Shown here: positions 1 to 11,264 of the stretch, in pieces
Layout of the letters: every line of letters starts with the position of its first letter
Position numbering within the stretch: the stretch's first letter is position 1
Assembly (NCBI RefSeq): GCF_037975245.1
Contig: NC_092581.1
Coordinates: 1,378,501 to 1,442,500, forward strand
Reading direction: 5' to 3'
DNA: 64,000 nt
Source: Apostichopus japonicus
Taxonomy: Eukaryota; Echinodermata; Holothuroidea; Aspidochirotida; Stichopodidae
Position numbers and translations under genes: made by a program
The notes under the pieces: generated by a model
The model's database searches: none
Told to the model about the DNA's origin: nothing
The model's input: only the letters and a program-made list of their open reading frames with translations

Positions 1-80
1 TACTATTTTTTTTAGGTTTTACATTTGTAAAGCGCTTTGAGCAGCTTTGCTGATTATGCGCTATATAAATATTACTTATT
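1..80 (+). mobile_element. 3' tail remnant of a non-LTR or SINE-type retroelement
   Basis: The segment reads AAGCGCTTTGAGCA then GCGCTATATAAATATT, followed by a TTA/ATT-rich tail. This 'GCGCTTT ... GCGCTATATAAAT + (ATT)n' arrangement is the usual 3' end of many invertebrate retroelements. Reverse-complement versions occur in this same window near 5480 and 10890. No coding part is visible and the element may begin before the window. Family assignment is inference. Confidence 0.5.
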
Positions 81-363
81 ATGATAATTAATACAGACTG
101 TTTAAAAATAACGCAACCTATATCAGATGGATTTTTTTTTCTTATTATAGGATCGCATACATCACATATAAAAACTATCATATTGAACACTGTTCAGTTA
201 TCAAACAATTTTTCTTGATGATTGAAATGTTCAGTAATCCTTGGAAGCTACTTTGTAACAGGATCATGGCATCACAGAAAAACTGTTAGATGCAGTTTGA
301 AATGTTGCTGTGTATTTTGTAGTGAAATAAATATAAACAAAAATCGCAGCATCACTGAATATT

Positions 364-612
364 TATATACTCTGAATTTCGGTGTGAAAATTGCTAAAAA
401 TTGATGTTGCACAGCTAGTATGTTACCATAGCAACAGACTATTGGATTTGCACTTTGCTACACTGTAATTAAGGAGTTCAGTTCAATATATACTCTGAAT
501 TTCAGTGTGAAAATTGCTAAAAATTGATGTTGCACAGCTAGTATGTTACCATAGCAACAGTCTATTGGATTTGCACTTGCGCTACACTGTAGTTAAGGAG
601 TTCAGTTGTAGT
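364..612 (+). repeat. Two-copy tandem duplication, unit about 124 bp
   Basis: The block starting TATATACTCTGAATTTC at 364 recurs at 487, and both copies end with AAGGAGTTCAGTT. The copies differ by scattered substitutions and a one-base indel. It is non-coding and intronic. Confidence 0.85.
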
Positions 613-3551
613 TCAATGGAAGTATAAGTATAAATAATACACGGAAATATAACCACATTCCAAGCCAAACTCACTGGTAGGCTCTGGAATTGTCTTTATT
701 TGTTTCATTTGGTTCCATCGGCAGATTTGAATATCTAAATCTTTCTAGTTGGAAACCTGTCGCGCCTCAAATGTAACACACAAAAACAGTCCACAATGTA
801 GCACTGTACCACATGGTGATTAAAATAAGAATTGTAATAATAAATATATGTAATATATTTATTATTAATTATAATCGTAAACATGGAAGAAGTTGTTTTC
901 AATCCAAAACAATAGTTACTGGTAGAGATGTAAAGTGCACCTTGTGCTGCAAGAAAAGTGCAGTTTAGATTGGGGAGTTCAGCTAAGTTTATTGTATTCT
1001 TACTTGCTGCCTAAAAGTGAAGAATGAGTCAGCATGGCTTATAGAATTTTTAAAGTGACTTGCTGGGGTTTCGAGCAGCCACTTTGCTTACAAATTTATG
1101 ATACACGAGGGTTCACCTTGGGCCTATTCAAAATGACAACATGAACTGGTAAAAACTAGTTTTATGGACTTAACATGTGGGCTTGATATTCCGATAGTTG
1201 TTGCTGCATAGTTTCTTGATCAATTGGGGGGGGAGGTGGGGGTGACCAATTACAGCCAGCAATAATTTGCTAAGTATAACACACATCAAAAGCTACAAAA
1301 AAGGACCAATTTCTGAAAATATAGCAGGCAGACATATTTCAAAGCATTTTCAAAGTTTTGATGAAAACTAAGCCAGCTTGATATTCTTCCCGGGGTATGC
1401 TACAGTACGTCATTCAATTCTCATGTACAGTGTTGCTTAAATGTAACTTTGGGTTAAAAAAAAAAGGCTTTTGGTATAATTTTTTTCATATTGCGGGTTT
1501 GTAAACTGCTTCAGCAGGTTTCCTTCTTTGATAATAATATAAACACCTCACTATCAGTAAGATATGGTTACTATTATTATTATGATTCTTATAACTATTA
1601 CTTTTCTGTTTTTATCCCAAGTTTATCCGTCGTTTAGTACACACTACTCAGAATATATTGTCATAGTCATAAATAACTTGTGCTCAAGAACTTCCTCTTC
1701 GGGAGTTCTATTCAATGGAACCGCACTCTTTTAGGCCTCACTTTTTTGTTTCCTGTTAGCGTTATTAAATAATATCATTCCTGTAGCTTGAATAAATCCA
1801 TTTGTTTGATTTCATTGTTCCTCCAAGATTTCTACCAATCTAGCATATTTTGCCTGGGTGCAACCCTGGGAGGTATATCTCGATAGAATTTGGCAAAATG
1901 AATCTTTTATTTTCTTTACCTGCCTTACTTATTTCTTTATATATCAATCCTGCGTTATCAATTAATTGTACATTGGAGGGTAGAAACTAGAAATCACTAA
2001 CTCTTATTGCTGGCATGAATGGAAAAAAACATTTCAAAGGACGTAGCACATCAGAACATCTTAAAGGTACAGTACAAATCTCTTTTTTGTGTGGCTAGCA
2101 TTGCCACAGGATCTACATGGACTTACTTTAATGATTTTAAAGGAAACCTGCTGCATTTGGACAGTAGAATCGCTAAGTCTGGCATCACTACAATAGCAGC
2201 ATTTATTTAAGATTGTGAGAATTTAAAGGGGCGACTTTTGGTAAGAATTGTAGCCTTGTTATGGTTTGGTTCAAGAAAACGGAAAAAGATATAGATAGAT
2301 ATTTTTATAGATAAGTCTGGATATCAAGATGTTCACCTTTAAGGTGTGCTAAAATATGCGGTGAATTAGATAATATAATCTTTTAAAGGCCCCAGATACG
2401 ATGGAATGTCAAATACTGGTCACTCATGCTCTGACTTGAAGAAGAATTTTACTAACACCTTCATAGTAATCTTATTTTTCTGTCTGGACGCAATCTGAAG
2501 ATACCGAACCACCGGCCAAGCACTTTGAAAACTTTCAAGCCATTTTTAGCACGGCAAAAATAATTGACCAATACTTATGATCTTTAACGGTGCACAACGA
2601 TAAATGTTACTCTATACCCTGGCAGTAGTACTACTGTACATGTTGTGTTATCGTTAATGCGACGAACGTGAACCTTACCTACATAAAGTAGCAAACATGC
2701 AGAATATTAAAAGGAGAAATACATCCTGTGTGGACATTGATATATACAACTAGTGTCAGATTTACATGAAGTCAAAGAAGCCAGCAATAAAGTATTTTAA
2801 TTATTATTTTAAAATGATTATATTTTAAAACAGGCTTATCTTATGAAATGTTCAAGTTCCCTTCCTTTGTTTTTAAGTCATATATCAACATGTCTATATG
2901 CCAGCGGGTGGGGGTATTTGCATAAGACACCGTACAGTTCACGTGGCGGGCAATGAAATTCCACTACAAGTTTTATACCATCCAGAGATTGAAAAGAAAG
3001 ATAGAGGTTTCGGCAGTTTGTTTGATGTTAATTAAATGTAAAACAGATTTGCATGAAGTTTAAATTTGCATCGGAATGGAGGGTGGTGAATCTTACGGAT
3101 GGTTTCAAATTTTTAAATGAGTGGTTTTAAATCGTGTTTACTTGCCCACCCGCTGGGCGATATGGTCTGTTCATGTAGTTCATGTGATGCGCCATAACCT
3201 CCCATTAAGGTGTACTCATCGTCAAAAATGGCAGCCTGGCTTGATCCCATCTATTCCAAAGTAGATTTGCATGAGTTTAAAAGTATTTGTACAAAATTGA
3301 GAATTATAAAAATAAAAAAATAAAAATTCATGTGGCTTTCCAATGTAACCATGATTTTGGGATATTCATATCGATATATGTTATCTGCAGTTTTGTTTGC
3401 ATAGTGTTGGCCTAAGGTATTGAACCGTCAGAAAAGGACTTCTCTATTTGTTCAGAAGTTTTGTTTTACAATGTCCTATGAGTTTTGTAGCTATTATTTA
3501 TTTTTTTATGCAATGTTAGATCATTTTGTTTTATTTTCTTCCTCCTTGCAG

Positions 3552-3614
3552 TTGAAGAAGTTCCAGTGCAAGACTATATGGTTCCCCTTTCACAAGCTGA
3601 TGTCTTACTAGAAG
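3552..3614 (+). CDS. BCKDHB: BCKDHB coding exon (E1-beta, start of C-terminal domain)
   Basis: A 63-nt exon of the beta subunit of branched-chain 2-oxoacid dehydrogenase E1, the mitochondrial matrix enzyme that decarboxylates the 2-oxoacids of Leu, Ile and Val with thiamine diphosphate. It starts with two bases of a split Val codon, encodes EEVPVQDYMVPLSQADVLLE, and ends with the first base of a Gly codon. This aligns residue for residue with the human segment around 248-269 (EEVPIEPYNIPLSQAEV). It is the linker into the C-terminal transketolase-type domain. The acceptor is TTGCAG and the donor is GAAG/GTGTGT, slightly off the GTRAGT consensus. The phase matches the next exon exactly. The identification rests on remembered family sequence and is strong because all four exons join in order and in phase. 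Confidence 0.95.
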
Positions 3615-6600
3615 GTGTGTATATAAGTTTCTTAAATTCCTCTGATTCTCCTTCTTCGGTTTTCCACCATCTCAAAGATGTGCAACCCTAACTCCGACCG
3701 TGCACTGCCCGTCAGAAGAAGACAAAATGACTGATAGACATTTAGACCCATAGCCTCTCACATGACAAGTCTCACCCTCCTGGGAAAATGTGACTCACAT
3801 ACATAGAACAGCCTTTTTCCCCAAACTGCATACAGTATCAATGGCCCAGAAATAAAAATAAATTAAATGTGCTTAACTTCCCCATACCCCCCCCCCCTCT
3901 CTTTGCAGCCAACCTCACATGTTTCTTTACATTTCTTGAAGCTGACCAGCTGTATTGGCCAACAAGGGACAGCCATCGCAGACTGGTTCAGACCATGACT
4001 TAACACTTGCTTTATCTTGATCAGGCGTAGTCATAAACACACGCACGCACCCGCACCCACACCCACACCCACACACACTGTCCAACTACCATTACATTTT
4101 ACCTATCTATCTATTATTATTGCCTTATCTAGATTAGGTAGAAGTGGGTGGGGCATGCTTTAAAAGTCACAATTATCTGACCTTCAGATTTGATGGGTTA
4201 ATTCAATTCCGTGTTTGTTTTGTTTTTTCAGTTCATTTATGCAGTACATATACCATGGTGTGATATAGATTAGAATTAACCGAATCAAATAACATAATGA
4301 TAGAAAAAGAAAGTGTGTAAGAGAAAGCAAAGGAATGTCGTTTTGTCCCTAAAATACTGTACGTATTATTATGTATATATACATGTAGGAATATGACAGG
4401 GTGGATAGACAATAAATGATTGTCCTTGGATAATCTCAGGGTAGGTGTTGTTCCTTCCAGGGGGAACTCAAATCATACTGAAATCAAATCAGAGGTAGTA
4501 AAATCTGCTGGCTGATAATCTAATAGTTTACAGAGTAGCCAGGTTAGAAAGTAATTACTGAATAATTAGCCTAGCTAGATGGCCTGGTGTTTGCTATTAT
4601 ATGTTTGCTATTATATTTTGTATTAGACAAACTGTGAAAGTCTAAGAAGTGCAATAATTTACAGCATGTGCCCTCAATGGAGTTACTATTACTTGGGAGA
4701 ATCTGGAGGAGGGGGGGGGTTTAAAAGGAGGGGAATAACCCTCCCTTTGCAACTCCTTGCAGAAGGCAAAAGGCATCCATGCAATGGTTGTTTCCGCATG
4801 CGTGGGCATGTGTGTGTGTGTATGTGATGCCTTAACTTGTAAGACAAGTTTTCTTCGTTAATGTTGTTACTGTACAGTAAGGATTCTTGAGCACAGCCAA
4901 AATTCCGTCCCAATTCTAGTAGTGTTTGGCAGTAAACCACCAATATGATACTTTTTCTAGTACTTCAGGGTTTTATAATGGCTGTGACCAAAAGGTTGAT
5001 ATTGTCCGAGCCTACTTACCAGCACCTTTCAGAGTTGATAGGAAATGCAGTAACTTTTGATTGAACAAGAATTGCTCCCCCCCCCCCTCCCCAGTGGTTT
5101 GTTCAATTCTCTGTTAAGTATTAAATCAGCTTTCTTGGTACTTGATAAATTGGCCATGATTATTAACTGTAAAAGGTGCGAGGCGATCATACAAACAGAA
5201 TTTATTGGTCCATTGATTTTACTCTGTGAATATGGTAAGGTACTTAGTACTAAAACTTGATTTCAGACAGGGATTGGGGTTTGAAAGGCAACTAAGATGC
5301 TTGATATAAGCAGTTTACTATTTAGACCCCAGAGTAAAGTAGGCTGGTTGTAACTCTCCAGACCGGTTAAAGAAATAAAAGCTTTTTCTTGTGTATATAT
5401 ATATATATATATATATATCAGTGAATGACATGCAGAAATTATTCACAGTCTTGTCAATATGTAATGTAATGTAAATAAAATCTTATATAGCGCACTACGC
5501 GCGATGCATCTGTGCGCTTTACAAACAATCAATGACATAAAACAGTAAATACATAAAACAGTAAATACATATACAGATATATACAGGAATATGAGATTGA
5601 AAAACGATTAAAAGCACTGGTGAAGAGTAAAGCGATAAAACAGACTACAAAATCTACAATTTGAATGCTAAAAAGTGAAAAAAAAGTCAATATGTTAGTA
5701 GTCAAGGTGAGACACTGAGACTCTGGAAAGGATATCTCTGTCCAATGCCATTACTAACGTTAGAAATAAGAGGCAATATAAAGTAAGATAGTTGATGGAA
5801 TCTTAGAACCAAAATTTAATTTCCCCCTCCCTCCCCTCCCCCCCCTACAAAGAAAAATAATGTTGATAATAATACTCTTGTCACATGTTAGTTGTCATTT
5901 GAACAGTGCAAATTTTGAGGGCCTTCATCCCTCTTTTTCAGAAAACGATACTTTGATAGTAAACCACATTGTATAGTACTGACACCATTACAGTATCATA
6001 TAATTGTATATACTGTAAACTAGAGTTTTTCCTTCAAAATGCACTGGCAAATGAGAACAACAGGTTCAGAAAGCTGGTATGTAAACTGCTCAGATGTCAT
6101 CCCAGGGAGTTTCCATAACAACTCCCTGGTCATCCATACCATATTCATTGAATGTTGCCCAATGTTAATTTGAAAGCGAAACATATTTTGTTTTGTCTGC
6201 GATAAATCTGTGGATAAATATTTACATATATCAACTTGGGATGATTCATTGGCAGACAGCCACCATAGATGTTGAATACTGATACGGGCTTGTCTAAGTT
6301 TAATGGTTGATCGCATCTTCGTAAATATCTGCCTTGTACATCTGGCAACAACTGTGCTACTGTACATGCATGCTCAATGTTTACATTAATTAGACAATGA
6401 CTGGATGTTAAATTTTGTAATTATGTGAGCCGGGGTCCGACCTGGCGATTTGAACGGAGGATCAAACCCTGTGATAAATTATGTAATGTCAACGCAGCTC
6501 AGACGGAGGGGGGGACCCGAGATGAGAGGTGACCATTAACTTCCGTAGTTGTTTGTTTAATATGCTAGTATGGTCTTACGCCGTTTCTTCTCGTAAAGAA

Positions 6601-7387
6601 ACGTCAAGTTCCTGTGATTGTGAGCACAGGTTCCAATACCTAGCAGGGGTTCTATATGTAAAACGTAAAGGGTTCCAAAATTCAATTTAATGCTATCATC
6701 CGGTCTGATCTGTAATGTTAACAGGGCCAATATGTCATTAAAAGGGGTATGAAATAACATCTCTGGCTTCAGTTTGCTTTATAATTCTTTAGAATGTAGA
6801 AGCTTTTCCATAGAGAATTTTTTACTACAAAGGGGGGATGTAAAACAAGCAAATGATATATCTTTCGTTCAGTTTGTTCTGGCAGTTCAAAGTCGGATAA
6901 GTGCTATGCTAATCCAATGTAAATATCCACAATCAAAGGAATCGAGCCTCATCAAGAGCTCTCTTTGTCTTTATAATTTGTCAGATATTTGGTAAAGCCT
7001 AAAAGTTAAAAAAATCTCTTTTAGTACTGATATGTTCAGGTTGCTGAAATTGAATCATCACATCAAGCCATTTTCTTTGTCCAAACTTTTGGTTCCTGGA
7101 GTAAAAGAATGAGCAAATTAGATGAAAAGTTCATAACAAGGACTTTTTTCCCTTCTTCTTTGAAACCAAAATGCATCAGCTCTGAGTCAAAACTTTACCA
7201 CATTTTTTCGGAATATAACTTTTTTCACATCAGTCTGTGTTCATTGTAGTCGTTGTAATAACTGTTTCCATAGCGATTGATAGATTGGTTTCTGTTTTTT
7301 TCCCCCCCAACAATTCAAGAAGTTTTGTAACAACTTGAACGTCTTGTGTAGCTATGATTGATTGATCATTCCTCGCTACGGTTTCAG
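3615..7387 (+). other. BCKDHB: BCKDHB intron, about 3.8 kb
   Basis: This intron runs from donor GTGTGT to acceptor GGTTTCAG. It holds a (TA)n run at 5394-5418, a degraded retroelement 3' end on the minus strand near 5461-5760, several C/G homopolymer tracts and an ACCC/CA-rich patch near 4040-4078. Minus-strand open frames near 6020-6367 and 4689-4943 show no family motif and look like chance. Confidence 0.8.
5461..5760 (-). mobile_element. Degenerate retroelement 3' region (minus strand)
   Basis: On the minus strand the element ends in TTGTAAAGCGCACAG, then GTGCGCTATATAAGA, then a TTTACATTACATTAC tail. This is the same 3'-end architecture as at 1-80 and 10869-10960. The A-rich stretch inward to about 5760 may be the rest of the 3' UTR. 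No protein is recognisable, and the inner boundary is a guess. Confidence 0.45.
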
Positions 7388-7533
7388 GTAGCGACATCAC
7401 ACTGGTAGGATGGGGAACCCAGATCCACGTGCTATGGGAGGTTGCTGAAATGGCCAAGGAGCAACTGGGTGTTTCCTGCGAAGTCATCGACCTACAAACG
7501 ATCCTTCCATGGGATCAGGACACTATTATAAAG
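7388..7533 (+). CDS. BCKDHB: BCKDHB coding exon (C-terminal transketolase-type domain, first half)
   Basis: A 146-nt exon that starts with GT to complete the Gly codon and ends on a full Lys codon at donor AAG/GTGAGT, a near-perfect splice site. It encodes 48 residues beginning [13 protein letters not shown], then [19 protein letters not shown], then [11 protein letters not shown]. Conserved family features visible are the SDxTLVxWGTQ beta strand, the [10 protein letters not shown] strand and the (I/L)PWD motif that begins the next helix. Human E1-beta has the same layout (SDVTLVAWGTQVH, EVIDLRTIIPWD). No frameshift or stop is present. This domain helps form the alpha2-beta2 E1 heterotetramer interface. 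The minus-strand open frame over the same bases is only a shadow. Confidence 0.97.
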
Positions 7534-8838
7534 GTGAGTTTTTAGATACGCATAGAGTAGTGTTTACTTTGGAAACACATGATGGAAAAGGAAACCATGC
7601 TTTCCATGACAAATAAAAAAAAACACGAAAATACAGATCAAACCTAATATTCAAAGCAAGAATAACCTTTGAGTTACTATGCATACTAGTAACCCCTCCA
7701 CTCCCCCCCCCCCAGATTGGGGTAGGATATTTGTCTGTGATGATATGTTGTGACAGTCATTAGGATCGGTACATATTTTCAAATAATGATAAAAAAATAT
7801 TAAACAAAAAAACCTGGTTTTTCTGGATGTGCTTTATCTTGATCCTGGATTAACAGACCTGAAATCCAACCATTCATGATTGTTTCACTGAGCCTCTCCA
7901 CTCGGCAGTCTCTGGTAGGTCACCGGAGCATAATATGCAGCCATTGGCCTTGTTTAGCCTCCACCATTCAGGGCTCGGTATCATGGCAACTTAGTTTCAT
8001 ATGATATAAGCCATATCGCTAACCAATCACTGTTGGATAATATGTTCATTAAAGTTTGTTTTTTATCCGCCCAAAAAACAATGGCATGTATGGAATAGAA
8101 AACTGACAGACCTTTTTCATTCTGTTTATAAATGGCGCCCTCTTAAAAGTCGTCTGCTTTTGTATGCTACCTTGGTTACTACCAACTTGTGGGAATACTG
8201 ATCCCATCCAAGCGTAAGCAATTGTCGTTATTCTTACTGTACCTGTTTATGATATAATCATAGAGTAGGAAGAATCTTTTTAACTCAACATAATAATAAC
8301 CTATCCCAAACTAGCAAGAAATCCCAAACTTTTATGAATATTCTAGACAGTCATTATGAGTTTTTGCACGATATTGATTCAAGCATAGACAAGCCAGTTT
8401 CCTATCGGGGCATATTTTAGTATGCAAAGTACAAAAAGGGTTTGGTTTTTTAATGAAAGAAAAAAGTCTTTGAGTTTTAGAATTCTGCTTTGCCAGTGGA
8501 AACAACTTCGAGAACTGAAAAACATTTTAATACGCAAGGAAATTCACAGAATAATATCCCAAATTTCTGACTCTTACATACCTATTATGAAAATAGTAAC
8601 ACACTTTTTTCAAGGGGTTTAGGATATCAAAAATCCTAGGTTTTATGATCCCTTTAATAATTTGTTCTGCCTACGTCCTTGAAAAACATACAAGATCCAG
8701 GGTTCAATATTCCAACCAGCAAAAGTCTTCATTTTATGCTTTTTGTTTTCCAGTCTAAGTCCATATTTCATTCCGAGCACATGTTTGTTTTCTGTACGTT
8801 GCCAAATGTAGATTTTTATTTTGTTACAACTGCTTTCG

Positions 8839-8913
8839 CATTGAGATACTGAAAGCTGCACATTGAGATACTATAGGCTGCAAATTGAGATACTGTACAC
8901 TGCACATTGAGAT
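8839..8913. repeat. Short tandem repeat, four copies of about 25 bp
   Basis: The core CATTGAGATACT or AATTGAGATACT, followed by a variable linker ending GCTGCA, recurs four times. The copies are imperfect. Confidence 0.7.
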
Positions 8914-9718
8914 AAAGCAGCTTTATTCAGATATTTTGATAAAATATTAACACTGTTAAAATACTTAATTGCTCAAGACTGTTGAACATAAGTTTGTCTA
9001 TAGTTGAGTTTCATTTGCAAATAGGGAAGTAAAAGTTGCAAACTTTTGACAACTTTGGTCTATAAATATGGAAAGCGTCTAGACGAATAGCGTAGGTTTA
9101 TTACTGGCTCTTTGACCTGTCATCTAAATTTCTGAAGGTACCCATGATGGTTTTTATCATTTGAAGTCTTGCATTGATAAGTACTTGGTGGTACAGTAGG
9201 ATTAGACTGAAAAACTGCTATGATAGAGAATCACTAAACTCAGTTTAAATATTGTGTGTTTATTCGTGTGTTTGTGTGACGGTATTTCTTGGAACTACTG
9301 TACCAGCTGGCAGTCTTTGACGTCTCCTCAATACATCCATTGAACCATTGTAACATTATTGAATCAGTGGCAGAAAATAAAGGTCAACAAAATCTCACGG
9401 CCCAGTTTCTAACGTCTGTCATAACTCTGTATACCAAAGAAGTGACATTTTGTTCTTTGTTATGTTTAATACATATTGAGGTAGTGTCATGGTTGCAGGC
9501 AAACATGTTTTGTTTGGTATTTCCTTCTGTTGTCAGCTCTGAAGGGCAATTCTTTTGAAATGTTTGTCATTGGTTACTACATGGAATTGTCTAGAAAAGT
9601 TACTTTATATATTTGTAACCTAAAATTCTGAAGCATTTTTGTGTCATCTAAGGTTACATCTAAATGTCAATCAAAATCTTGTAGCTACCTCCTTACATGG
9701 TTGTAGACTGTTCTAAAG

Positions 9719-9930
9719 CATAGCTAGTGAACAGGTAGACAAAGCACAGCTAGTGAACAGGTAGACAAAGCATAGCTATTGAACAGGTAGACAAAGCATA
9801 GCTATTGAACAGGTAGACAAAGCATAGCTATTGAACAGGTAGACAAAGTATAGCTAGTGAACAGGTAGACAAAGCATAGCTAGAGAACGGGTAGACAAAG
9901 CATAGCTAGAGAACGGGTAGACAAAGCATA
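9719..9930. repeat. 26-bp minisatellite, about 8 copies
   Basis: The unit is CATAGCTAGTGAACAGGTAG followed by ACAAAG, in about eight head-to-tail copies. Variants are CACAGC for CATAGC, TATTG for TAGTG, and GAGAACGGG for GTGAACAGG. Variant units cluster (TATTG in the middle, AGAACGGG at the 3' end), which suggests local expansion of neighbouring copies. Confidence 0.9.
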
Positions 9931-10868
9931 TTGTCCAGTTAGTCACTGTCCTGGAGGTATAGTAACAAGTGTCAAGTTTAGAGCCTAGCTACTGACACAC
10001 TCGACTGAACAGTTACAGACTGTATTAAATGTGTTACAGTGATAGTGTTAGCCTACAAATGACTGGCAGATGGAAGTTCCTCTCCTGATGTCCTGATTTG
10101 ACCATGCCACCCATAGGTCTGGACGGTTTCTGTTTCACTCTTGAAACGGAAAATGGGTGCTTGAAATTGGCATCCCACACAATGTGAAACTCATAAACAA
10201 GTTTCAAGCTGACATTAAGATTCTTAAACATTGTCCACTGTATAATCAAAATGATAAACGTAAGAAATCATCCAGGCACTGGCACTTGAAAAAGGTGTTG
10301 AATGACTTACAGCTAGCTATTATTAGTTTGTGAAATTTTATTTTTGCTTTTGTTTGGGGTTTTTCCATGCTAACCTTTTTCACTTGGTAAAATAAGCGGG
10401 TAGTGATTTAGCCAGTGAACCAGACTCTGCCGCCCCAGGGTAGTATAGAAATGTTTTATGTTCCATTTTTTTCTTCACTTGATATAATATAAGCCCTTAA
10501 TAATGTAGCTAATAAAATCAAATGTTGAGAGTGACAGAGTCAGTCTCATACTGTTTCTTTTGATCAGTTTAAATGGAACTTTCTAAAAAAAAAAAATGAA
10601 GAAGAGTTCTGAACATTTGTGATCAGTTTTCTTTTTCTGTCATTATTTTTACCAGCTTATCAAAAGCAAGAAGGAATAAAAATTTAAAAAGCTGGCAATG
10701 GTTGACACAGAAATTGTGGATTCTAACTACAGCAGTGTTTGTACCTCTAGAGTAGTAATTCATAATCTGGTCACCTGCAGTGGAGACCAGCCAGGTACCT
10801 GGCATGCTATGGCAGTGCTGGAGAAGTGATGTGCCTTGTAAGAGTAATAAATCGGACCCTGCTCGAGG

Positions 10869-11264
10869 TAATAATAATAATAATAAATGAGACTTATATA
10901 GCGCCAAATCGGTAGACAAAAGTCACTGCTCAAGGCGATTTACAGAGAAAGCAGATTAATTTACAAAAGAACAAGTGAAAAGATGGGTCTTAAGTAGACT
11001 TTTGAATGTAGAAAGTTTATGGCATGTTCGAATGTGATCTGGTAAATTGTTCCAGACATAAGAGCCAGAGTATTTGAAGCTTCTGTAACCATAGGTCTTC
11101 AAGCGTGGTTTAGGAACAGTTAAATACAGTTTGTTGGAGGAACGAAGTGTGCGAGTTGGAATATAAGGCAAGAGAAGTTGTGACAGGTAAACAGGCTGTT
11201 CCAGATGATGAGCACAAAAGGTGAGAAGAAGTACAGAGGTACAGTATGGTTGGTACACACATGA
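10869..11264 (-). pseudogene. CR1/L2-like non-LTR retrotransposon, C-terminal ORF2 end and 3' UTR
   Basis: Read on the minus strand, about 100 codons are open from about 11258 down to 10959, with no ATG at the 5' end, so this is a truncated copy. The peptide carries the C-terminal tail typical of CR1/L2/Jockey-type reverse transcriptase polyproteins: VLLLTFCAHHLEQPVYLSQLL, then LPYIPTRTLRSS, then YVWNNLPDHIR and STFKSLLKTHLF. After the stop comes a short 3' UTR ending in GGCGCTATATAAGTCTCATT and a (TTA)n tail, the usual 3' end for this kind of element. The catalytic reverse transcriptase domain and the endonuclease are missing, as expected for a 5'-truncated insertion. It lies antisense within a BCKDHB intron. 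Clade assignment (CR1 versus L2) is uncertain. Confidence 0.85.

Larger units (their letters stand above)
1..3551 (+). other. BCKDHB: Upstream intron of BCKDHB (partial)
   Basis: This stretch precedes the first recognisable BCKDHB exon and ends in a good acceptor: a T/C-rich tract followed by TTGCAG at 3546-3551. The next exon starts with the last two bases of a split codon, so a further coding exon must lie before the window. I looked for the preceding conserved exon (ending in the family's KILYRAA-like motif) and did not find it here, so the whole stretch reads as intron. It holds a retroelement tail at the left edge and a two-copy tandem repeat; otherwise I see AT-rich non-coding sequence. 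Confidence 0.75.

Noticed and set aside
6020-6367. 115-codon open frame on -
   Set aside because: No conserved motif, and a second overlapping frame is also open; chance in an intron.
9719-9930. CRISPR-like regular repeats
   Set aside because: Head-to-tail 26-bp minisatellite with no unique spacers; eukaryotic context.
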